DNA of 12,458 nucleotides. Origin: Bacteroidales bacterium. Lineage in GTDB: Bacteria; Bacteroidota; Bacteroidia; Bacteroidales; UBA7960. This document shows positions 7,218 through 12,458 of this stretch, one piece after another. Both the position numbers and the translations under genes were made by a program. The notes beneath the pieces are model-generated. The model had not been told where the DNA came from. It made no database searches and saw only the letters and a program-made list of their open reading frames with translations. Where the stretch lies: positions 1 to 12,458 of the forward strand of contig SKSI01000020.1 in NCBI GenBank assembly GCA_007123065.1. Reading direction: 5' to 3'. Position 1 is the stretch's first letter. Every line of letters begins with the position of its first letter.

Positions 7218-8114
7218 TTAAGGTGCTTCTGTTTTCAAGAATGATTCAGCAAAAGTATCAGCCATTATCGCGATGTTTTCTTTTTTTCTTATTGCTCTCA
7301 TCCCGGGTGGACCATTGGGCGTATTGTTGACATCAATAATATAAATCTTCTTATTGTCGTTGTCACGCAATATATCAACTTCTCCATAATCCAAACCGAT
7401 CTTCTCACAAAACGAAATGGTTTTTTTTATTTCTTCTTCAGAAAGTAGCTCATGAGCCTGATAACGTTCTACAGCTTTTCGCTTGTGGCGTGTTTTGCGA
7501 TAATGCGCGAAACGGTTCTTCCGGGGCTTGTATTTGAGAAAGATAAAGGGGATCATTCCATTTATGACCGGAACACGCATGTCTGCAACTAACTCATTAT
7601 CAATGCTATTATTTATTAACTTCTGATAAATATAACCCTTTTCCGGCCTGACAGGGCCAGTGATGATCGTACCATCATGGGAAGCATTGATCTCGCTTTT
7701 TTTGACCATTTTTCCATGATGGGATGTGCATTCTATAGAATAGGAATAACCAAACACTTTATGAAAAACTTTTTCAACCTTGCTCTTTGATATGTCTGTG
7801 CAGTTTTTGTTGATGACTTCATTTTGCTTCGTCATCATGGACATCTTTTTGTCGGGTTTTCTGTATGTCGTGTCATCCCAGTATACGATGTGCTGATGTT
7901 TCCGGGCAGGGTTGTTTGTGATGTTGTAATGCAAATGGTTTAGAATTTTGTAAATAACACTGCGCCTGCTCGGATATTGGGGGTAAAACAAGAAGGTTTC
8001 CGTGTTTTTCCTGTGCAGTCTGTTTATGATGCTTTTTATTGCGATTAAGAAGTTTTCCGAATAAGTTTTTAATAAACTTTTTTTATGCCTGTGATTGTTT
8101 TTATAATACACCAA
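7218..8114 (-). CDS. ATP-grasp fold protein of unknown substrate
   Basis: 298 residues with a TTG start (8114-8112), GTG next; no ATG occurs in frame before residue 91, although residues 40-90 look genuine. The C-terminal two-thirds is ATP-grasp-like. KMVKKSEINASHDGTI (135-150) is a nucleotide-binding lysine and loop. ITGPV, YIYQKLI (161-167) and DMRVPVINGMIPF (178-190) follow. LDYGEVDILRD (241-251) and IIDVNNTPNGPPG (259-271) supply acidic and Asn ligands for Mg-ATP. The N-terminal part (FLFYPQYPSRRSVIYKILNH, then YWDDTTYR) would be the substrate-side domain. ATP-grasp enzymes activate a carboxylate as acyl phosphate and join it to a nucleophile, or act as kinases. The protein is very Lys/Asn/Ile-rich compared with waaA, hinting at separate origin. 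A promoter-like element lies at 8232-8239. Role in surface glycan modification is inferred from neighbours only. Confidence 0.75.
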   Translation of the reverse strand: MVYYKNNHRHKKSLLKTYSENFLIAIKSIINRLHRKNTETFLFYPQYPSRRSVIYKILNHLHYNITNNPARKHQHIVYWDDTTYRKPDKKMSMMTKQNEVINKNCTDISKSKVEKVFHKVFGYSYSIECTSHHGKMVKKSEINASHDGTIITGPVRPEKGYIYQKLINNSIDNELVADMRVPVINGMIPFIFLKYKPRKNRFAHYRKTRHKRKAVERYQAHELLSEEEIKKTISFCEKIGLDYGEVDILRDNDNKKIYIIDVNNTPNGPPGMRAIRKKENIAIMADTFAESFLKTEAP

Positions 8115-8186
8115 ATTAGTATTTCATTATTTGTGAATACTGTAAGATAATTGCGAACGTTTCATGCACTTTAAACGAAAAGTAAC

Positions 8187-8207
8187 AAAAAAGGTGCCGG
8201 CTTTTTT
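8187..8207 (-). terminator. Terminator-like hairpin behind the yrbL-like gene
   Basis: Read on the minus strand it is AAAAAAG, a 7-base loop CCGGCAC, then CTTTTTT. The stem is 7 bp but A/T-rich, with a single G-C pair, so stability is modest. It lies about 37 bases past the yrbL-like stop and could work in either direction. It also lies downstream of the -7 element at 8232-8239, so it would sit in the leader of the ATP-grasp gene and could attenuate it. Confidence 0.4.
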
Positions 8208-8231
8208 CTCAGTTAATTGATTTTCAATTTG

Positions 8232-8239
8232 CAAAGGTA
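8232..8239 (-). promoter_or_regulatory. Bacteroidota -7 promoter element ahead of the ATP-grasp gene
   Basis: The minus strand reads TACCTTTG followed by CAAA. A start near 8225 gives a leader of about 110 nt before the TTG start at 8114. The 6-bp inverted repeat AATTGA-TTT-TCAATT (8215-8229) covers the presumed start point and the terminator-like hairpin lies just beyond. Confidence 0.5.
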
Positions 8240-8243
8240 TTCT

Positions 8244-8846
8244 TTATAGAAAAAATCCACTGTATTTTTTTTGAAATTTTCTGTATCGACGCCTTAATTT
8301 CTTCTTTCTCCCCCATTTAAATGCCAGGTAAACCTGCCAGGGAAAGGCTTTCCATCCAATCCTTTTATAGTCAATGATTACAGGTCGCCAGTCTGTGTCG
8401 CTGTCTTTCCTGACAAACATATTGTTTCCGTTCAATACATCAAAAAGCCAAAGTTCATTTTCTTCAAAGAAGTTAAACAGGTTATTAACATGTTGCCAAA
8501 ACACCTGATTGCTGATTTTTCCATGACTTTTAACCGGTAACGCATAGCTGCCATCATAATTGCGGGGCATTTCCGTTAGCATATACGCCTTTTCTGCTTC
8601 AATAACCGGGTTAAAATACGGTCGGATCTGCTCAGGAATCGTTGTGTAAAGCCGATATTCCTCTATATTCGTGTTTTTATGGAAAAAGAAAGCCTGTAGC
8701 TTACGTGCCAGGCTTAATTCGGACTTTACAATTTTTATACAAAGCCCGGGTTTGTTTGCAATCGAATAGCAGTCTCTTAGATTGCCTCCGCCAATCTTTT
8801 TACCGGTATGAATAAGTCCGTATTTTTTGGTAAGGATTGTTTGCAT
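8244..8846 (-). CDS. YrbL-like protein kinase-fold protein
   Basis: 200 residues, close in size to Escherichia coli YrbL (about 210), a PhoP-regulated protein of unclear function in the kinase-like superfamily. Kinase landmarks can be traced. IGGGNLRDCYSI (18-29) is the glycine-rich loop with the family's R-x-CY ending. LCIKIV (35-40) carries the ATP-binding lysine, Lys38. EENELWLFDVLNGNNMFV (128-145) corresponds to the catalytic loop, with Asp136 and Asn141/Asn142. VIIDYKRIGW (156-165) gives the metal-binding Asp159 in place of DFG. The C-terminal 25 residues are highly basic and aromatic (KWGRKKKLRRRYRKF), suggesting contact with the membrane or a polyanion. The ATG lies 12 bases after the histidine kinase stop, so the two are almost surely co-transcribed. 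A sugar or lipid acceptor in the envelope is plausible but not shown. Confidence 0.72.
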   Translation of the reverse strand: MQTILTKKYGLIHTGKKIGGGNLRDCYSIANKPGLCIKIVKSELSLARKLQAFFFHKNTNIEEYRLYTTIPEQIRPYFNPVIEAEKAYMLTEMPRNYDGSYALPVKSHGKISNQVFWQHVNNLFNFFEENELWLFDVLNGNNMFVRKDSDTDWRPVIIDYKRIGWKAFPWQVYLAFKWGRKKKLRRRYRKFQKKYSGFFL

Positions 8847-8858
8847 TTTAGAGGAATC

Positions 8859-10904
8859 TTAATTTGCGCTGCTTTCTTTCCGGGTAGCACCCGGGAGTTG
8901 GACAATGAATGAGCTACCTTTGCCTTCCTGACTTTTTACCTGGATTTTACCGTTATTCTTTTTTACAAGTCCGTAGGTTAATGACAAACCCAGGCCGGGT
9001 CCGGTTTCGTTTTCGGTGCCGGCACGATTGTATTCTTCATTAACACGGAAGAGGTCATTCTGCCAGGCTTCAGGAATGCCAATTCCTGTATCCTGAATGG
9101 TCAACTCAACATCGTTTTGCCTGCCGAGGGCAGAAATATAAATATCACCGCCTTTGTGGGTAAACTTTAGTGCATTGGTTAGCAGGTTTCGCAAAATAAT
9201 TGACAGCATCTCCGGATCGGCATAAACAATGGTTTCTTCCTGAATGTCAGTATGGAAAGATATCTCCTTTTCTATGGCAGCTTTATTTAATAGAACCAGA
9301 CTATCTTTGACAAGTTCCGATAAATCCACGTTGCGGGGTGATTGCCTGATCTTGCCGGTATTTATCCGCCCCCAGTAAAGCAGGTTCTCCAGTAGTCTGT
9401 AGGTATTGGATGCCGAATGATGGATGCTGGCAATAAACTGCTGCTTTTCCTCGTCATCATATTCCTTATAGGAGTGCATTAAAAGGTTGCTGAAACCCAG
9501 GAGGCTGTTGAACGGACTGATCAGGTCGTGGGCGATGACGGAGAATACCTTATCCTTTGCCTCATTGGCTTCTTTAAGATGTGTTTCACTTTCTTGCAAT
9601 AGGTTGATCGTGTTCTGCAGACGGTTGTTAAGTTTGCGCTTTTCTTTGAGCCGGATCCAGATCAGGACAATCAGAAACACAAAAAACAGGGCAATAATAA
9701 TGCTTCCTGTCAATATATTTCTGCTTCTTTGTATTTTCCATTTTTTTAGCTGGTTATCAAGTCGGAGCATCTCATTCTCCCTGTATGTGATCTCTGTTTT
9801 CCGTTGCATCTCCAGCTCCGCAACCCTTTTGTTTAATTCTTCGCTGTAAAGCGTATCCTTATAGGATAAAGCTTCATTCGAGTATTTGTATGCTGCCTGA
9901 TAGATCCCCTGGTCTGCGTAGAGCCGGGATAGCTCCTCAAGACATCTCTGTAAAACCTGATTGAAATTGTTTTTGCGGGCAATTGTTAAAGCAGTTAGCA
10001 AATATTCTTCTGCAATCTGAAAACTTCCATTTTTTCGGTACAATTCACCAATGTTTATGTTTACGGTGGCCAGACCAAACTGATCGCCCGTTCTTGTGCG
10101 AATATCCAGGGCTCTGTTGTAGTATTGAATGGCATCCTGCGGACGGGCAAGAGCAGCAGATGTCATACCCAGATTGTTGTAAGTATTTGCCATGAATCGC
10201 GGATCCCGCTCTTCATCTTTTAACTCCAGTGAGCGGAGAAAGTAGGCGTGTGCCAGATCAAAATCTTCCAGCAACTGATACACCGTGCCCAGGTTGTTGT
10301 AAACGGAGGCAAGTCCTTTGGAATCGTTCAGGAACTGATATAGCTCCCTTGCTTCTTCGAGTATGTCAAGGGCTTGTTCCGGTTTTCCTGCTCGCTGTAT
10401 GGCAGCACTGATGTTGCTTAAAGTACGGGCAACACCGACAGTGTCATTTTGTTCGCGTCTTATAACGAGCGATCTGCTCAGCATGTTGATGGCATTGTCG
10501 TAATCTCCGATCAGCTGATAAATCACACCCAGGTTATTCATGGCCTGAACCATTGATTGGGAATCTGCAATCTCTTCCTTGATCTCCAGGCTTCGCGAGA
10601 TCAATTCAATGGCAGTTGCATAATCGGACTTGGCATAAAAGGAAAGGCCCATATTGTTTAAAATGTCAGACTGAAACATTTTATTACCCATGCTTCTGGC
10701 AATGTCCAGTGCCACGGAGTCATAAGTTAGAGAGAGGTCAGGATCAGAATCTGCATAATACGCGGAAAGTTGGCCCAAAACATTAATCCTTGTAATACCC
10801 TCGGTATCTTTAAGAGCAATCTTTAAACTGTCAACATAGCTTTGATTGCTGCTTATTAACAGTGGGGGAATCATCAGAAGACATAAAAACAGGATTTTTC
10901 TCAT
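8859..10904 (-). CDS. TPR sensor histidine kinase
   Basis: 681 residues from the ATG at 10904, giving an N-terminal signal-type segment (MRKILFLCLLMIPPLLISS). A start at 10943 would add 13 residues ahead of this segment. Residues about 45-350 form repeated tetratricopeptide units with recurrent NNLG and W/Y-A spacing (NNMGLSFY, NNLGVIYQ, NNLGTVYQ, NNLGMTSA, INIGELYR), placed in the periplasm. A coiled coil (350-395), one membrane helix (397-417) and a second coil lead to the kinase core: VIAHDLISPFNSLLGFS (456-472) with His459, the N box NLLTNALKF (573-581), DTGIGIP (605-611) and GPGLGLSL (635-642). No receiver or DNA-binding domain is fused, and no response regulator is in the window. A yrbL-like gene follows after 12 bases and a rhomboid gene precedes by 41, suggesting an envelope-sensing operon. 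Confidence 0.95.
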   Translation of the reverse strand: MRKILFLCLLMIPPLLISSNQSYVDSLKIALKDTEGITRINVLGQLSAYYADSDPDLSLTYDSVALDIARSMGNKMFQSDILNNMGLSFYAKSDYATAIELISRSLEIKEEIADSQSMVQAMNNLGVIYQLIGDYDNAINMLSRSLVIRREQNDTVGVARTLSNISAAIQRAGKPEQALDILEEARELYQFLNDSKGLASVYNNLGTVYQLLEDFDLAHAYFLRSLELKDEERDPRFMANTYNNLGMTSAALARPQDAIQYYNRALDIRTRTGDQFGLATVNINIGELYRKNGSFQIAEEYLLTALTIARKNNFNQVLQRCLEELSRLYADQGIYQAAYKYSNEALSYKDTLYSEELNKRVAELEMQRKTEITYRENEMLRLDNQLKKWKIQRSRNILTGSIIIALFFVFLIVLIWIRLKEKRKLNNRLQNTINLLQESETHLKEANEAKDKVFSVIAHDLISPFNSLLGFSNLLMHSYKEYDDEEKQQFIASIHHSASNTYRLLENLLYWGRINTGKIRQSPRNVDLSELVKDSLVLLNKAAIEKEISFHTDIQEETIVYADPEMLSIILRNLLTNALKFTHKGGDIYISALGRQNDVELTIQDTGIGIPEAWQNDLFRVNEEYNRAGTENETGPGLGLSLTYGLVKKNNGKIQVKSQEGKGSSFIVQLPGATRKESSAN

Positions 10905-10945
10905 GATGTGATTTTTTTGATAACAATAGCGCGTTTTCACCAATG

Positions 10946-11854
10946 CTACAATCCAGCGTTTTTATTCCCGGTATTTTTATAACTGTATTCGTGCTCATTT
11001 CCCGGGGAGGTTGAATCGCAAACAGAACACTTTCCAGTCTTTCCCCAAAGATCATTCTCATTCTCATTCTTAATCTTAATCTCATTCTTAATCTTAATCT
11101 CATTCTTAATCTCATTCTCATTCTTAATCTTAATCTCATCCTTAATCTCATTCTCATTCTTAATCTTAATCTTAATCTCATCCTTAATCTCATCCTCATT
11201 CTCAACCTCAACCTCAACCTTATCCTCATCCTCTTCTTCCCATGAATACTTGTCTCTTTCCGGACCTTGTCTGCGGTGAAACCAGGCGAGCAGAACACCT
11301 GCTGCCATACCTGTCAGATGACCCTCCCACGAAATATTGCGTTTAGGGAAAAAATCAGGGAAGACGCCCCAGACCAAACTGCCATAAAGAAAAAGTACGA
11401 GCAAGGCGAACGCCAGAAGACGATGATTCCGCTTGATGAAGCCTGATGTGACATGAAATGCGGTCAATCCATATACCAAACCGCTGGCGCCAATATGAAC
11501 ACTGCCTTCTTTTGCAAGAAACCAAAGCCATATCCCGGAAATCAAAAAAAGCTGCAAAAAGATCATGCCACTTGCTCTCCGGTAGAAATAAAAAAGGGCT
11601 GTACCAAGAAATAAAAGCGGTACGGCATTGGAGAACATATGGCTGAAGTCTTTATGCAAGAAAGGGTAAGTCAGAACTCCGGCAAGACCACTGATTGACT
11701 TCGGCATCAGTCCATATTGAGAAAAACTGCTTCCCAAAAGCTCCTCGACTAACTTTACCAGCAATATCAGGATTACAAATACAAAAGGCCATATGGCACT
11801 CTGGAGGAGCAACCTCTTTTCAAATGATGCGGTTTGGCTTTGATGGTTCGGCAT
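10946..11854 (-). CDS. Rhomboid family intramembrane serine protease with repeat-encoded charged tail
   Basis: 302 residues. About six membrane helices lie in residues 18-192. HKDFSHMFSN (67-76) is the conserved His/Asn motif of helix 2. HIGASGLVYG (120-129) holds the nucleophile Ser124, and EGHLTGMAAG (177-186) holds the catalytic His179. The enzyme should cut membrane-spanning substrates. After the last helix, GPERDKYSWEEEDED begins the acidic tail usual in Bacteroidota rhomboids. From about 212 to 268 the tail becomes a run of dipeptides, chiefly NE and IK with some DE and VE, encoded by an uninterrupted hexamer array. A short non-repetitive end (269-302, with a CSVC pair) follows. That last part may be a read-through of former non-coding sequence. 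A -7 element lies 20 bases upstream of the ATG. The histidine kinase gene starts 41 bases after the stop. Confidence 0.93.
   Translation of the reverse strand: MPNHQSQTASFEKRLLLQSAIWPFVFVILILLVKLVEELLGSSFSQYGLMPKSISGLAGVLTYPFLHKDFSHMFSNAVPLLFLGTALFYFYRRASGMIFLQLFLISGIWLWFLAKEGSVHIGASGLVYGLTAFHVTSGFIKRNHRLLAFALLVLFLYGSLVWGVFPDFFPKRNISWEGHLTGMAAGVLLAWFHRRQGPERDKYSWEEEDEDKVEVEVENEDEIKDEIKIKIKNENEIKDEIKIKNENEIKNEIKIKNEIKIKNENENDLWGKTGKCSVCDSTSPGNEHEYSYKNTGNKNAGL
11053..11232. repeat. Hexamer tandem array, 30 in-phase copies, inside the rhomboid gene
   Basis: From 11053 the plus strand can be cut into 30 hexamers with no slip: mainly CATTCT and TAATCT, plus CATCCT, CAACCT (three in a row at 11203-11220) and one TATCCT. 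On the coding strand these are AGAATG and AGATTA type words. In the rhomboid frame each hexamer gives one dipeptide: asparagine is followed by glutamate, isoleucine by lysine. The order of the two main words is irregular. Another minus-strand frame through the same DNA is also open (Arg-Leu-Arg-Met) and is treated as a shadow. Confidence 0.95.
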
Positions 11855-11873
11855 TGGATACGCTTATTTGTTG

Positions 11874-11881
11874 CAAAGTTA
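11874..11881 (-). promoter_or_regulatory. Bacteroidota -7 promoter element for the rhomboid-kinase-yrbL operon
   Basis: The minus strand reads TAACTTTG, matching TAnnTTTG. A start near 11867 leaves about 13 nt before the rhomboid ATG at 11854. Confidence 0.55.
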
Positions 11882-12006
11882 GGATTTTAATCTCGCGTAA
11901 AACCCGCTGTCTGAATAATTAACCGCGTTCTATACCAGGAAGTTCAAATTTATATTGTTTCTTGTTGATTATCCTGTCCGAAATCTGCCATACATGATTA
12001 ATTTTG

Positions 12007-12014
12007 TACCTTTG
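12007..12014 (+). promoter_or_regulatory. Bacteroidota -7 promoter element for the PLP lyase gene
   Basis: TACCTTTG matches TAnnTTTG and lies within a perfect direct repeat of TTTGTACC (12003-12010 and 12011-12018). Transcription would start around 12021, leaving a leader of about 100 nt. Confidence 0.55.
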
Positions 12015-12017
12015 TAC

Positions 12018-12060
12018 CGTCACTAAAGTGGCGTCTTTTTAGAGAAAAAAGGCATTTTTT
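12018..12060 (+). promoter_or_regulatory. Structured leader with overlapping hairpins before the PLP lyase gene
   Basis: A 6-bp stem CGTCAC-TAAA-GTGGCG (12018-12033, one G-T pair) is followed by TCTTTTT, a terminator-like shape. The T run (12036-12040) can instead pair with the A run at 12045-12050, which can itself pair with TTTTTT at 12055-12060 around a GGCA loop. These pairings exclude one another. No gene upstream on this strand needs a terminator. It may be a 5' mRNA stabiliser or attenuator, or chance in AT-rich DNA. It fits no known riboswitch that I recognise. Confidence 0.3.
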
Positions 12061-12122
12061 GTCTTTAACAAATAGAATGTTTGTTTAAAACAATCGATCA
12101 ATCTTTTAAAAATTATACAAAA

Positions 12123-12458
12123 ATGGCCAGCAAATTTGATCCAGCTACACGCATACAGTCTTTGTTACAGTTCGGTGAATATGGAGATGTTAATCCATCG
12201 GTTACAGACTCTGCTACTTTTACTTTTATGCAAGCCAAAACGATGCTTGAAACATTTAAGGGTGAAGCGGAAGGATGTTTCCTATACTCCCGTCACTGGA
12301 ATCCGAGTAACAAATATCTTGCTGATGCGCTTGCCGCGATGGAAGGGACGGAGGCTGCCTGGGTTACCGCTTCGGGTATGGGCGCCATTACCTGTGCCAT
12401 ACTGCAGCTTGTAAACAGCGGTGATCATATTGTAACCAGCCGCACAACTTACGGCGGC
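12123..12458 (+). CDS. Cys/Met metabolism PLP-dependent lyase, methionine gamma-lyase-like, N-terminal fragment
   Basis: The first 112 codons only; the gene runs off the right edge. The ATG at 12123 is preceded by an AT-rich stretch without a Shine-Dalgarno sequence. YSRHWNPSNKYLADALAAME (56-75) contains the Tyr and Arg that in this family reach the PLP phosphate of the neighbouring subunit. ASGMGAI (82-88) is the cofactor-phosphate loop, and TTYGG at the edge is the family's next motif, where Tyr stacks on PLP. This identifies a cystathionine gamma-synthase/methionine gamma-lyase superfamily member. Such enzymes are cytosolic tetramers that make or break C-S bonds of cysteine, homocysteine or methionine derivatives. 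The lysine and the residues that separate synthase from lyase lie outside the window, so the exact reaction is open. It is divergent from the rhomboid operon across 268 bases and looks functionally unrelated to it. Confidence 0.9.
   Translation, partial: MASKFDPATRIQSLLQFGEYGDVNPSVTDSATFTFMQAKTMLETFKGEAEGCFLYSRHWNPSNKYLADALAAMEGTEAAWVTASGMGAITCAILQLVNSGDHIVTSRTTYGG

Noticed and set aside
11053..11232. Diversity-generating retroelement or phase-variable switch in the rhomboid tail
   Set aside because: No reverse transcriptase or template repeat is seen. A 6-base period cannot switch the gene off by slippage of whole units, so classical phase variation does not fit; length variation remains possible.
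10831..11298. A 155-codon minus-strand reading frame rich in Arg-Leu-Arg-Met repeats
   Set aside because: It is a second frame through the hexamer array inside the rhomboid gene. The frame that continues from the conserved rhomboid domain is the NE/IK one; this frame has no domain outside the repeat.

Overview
The window looks like chromosomal DNA from a member of the Bacteroidota. Four things suggest this: several genes are preceded by the phylum's promoter element TAnnTTTG and none has a clear Shine-Dalgarno sequence; there is a periplasmic-TPR hybrid histidine kinase of a type common in the phylum; the O-antigen ligase-like protein has a large periplasmic loop of the Bacteroidota kind; and the partial lyase gene at the right edge looks most like its Bacteroidota homologues. 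The genus cannot be named from this sequence.

Left part (1-2112, minus strand): a nucleotide-sugar operon transcribed right to left. It holds a WbpE-like aminotransferase, a WbpD-like N-acetyltransferase and the first 43 codons of a UDP-sugar C6-dehydrogenase that leaves the window. Together they indicate synthesis of a 2,3-diamino-2,3-dideoxy-uronic acid sugar nucleotide for a surface glycan. The 3-dehydrogenase step (WbpB) and any epimerase are not in view. Both spacers of this operon are largely filled by short degenerate tandem repeats (period 8; period 7 plus period 8).

Centre (2279-7174): waaA (Kdo transferase) runs divergently from the operon. It converges, with a 4-bp overlap, on a minus-strand glycosyltransferase of the family 2 / GT92-like type. 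Divergent from that gene is a plus-strand pair: a Stealth-family sugar-phosphate transferase and an O-antigen ligase/polymerase. The whole block is envelope polysaccharide assembly.

Right-centre (7218-11854, minus strand): a rhomboid intramembrane protease with a bizarre repeat-encoded charged tail, a TPR histidine kinase and a YrbL-like kinase-fold protein form a probable operon. It is followed, after a terminator-like hairpin and a separate promoter, by an ATP-grasp protein. The YrbL-like and ATP-grasp proteins probably act on surface glycan or envelope substrates, but their reactions cannot be read from the sequence.

Right edge (12123-12458, plus strand): the N-terminal 112 codons of a Cys/Met-metabolism PLP enzyme, methionine gamma-lyase-like, behind a structured leader.

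The most unusual signal is not a gene. Four short tandem arrays (periods 8, 8, 7 and 6), each built from a few related words, lie within 12 kb. One of them is translated in phase into a two-word dipeptide tail on the rhomboid protease. No mobile element, CRISPR array, tRNA or rRNA was seen, and no gene-free stretch exceeds 300 bases.
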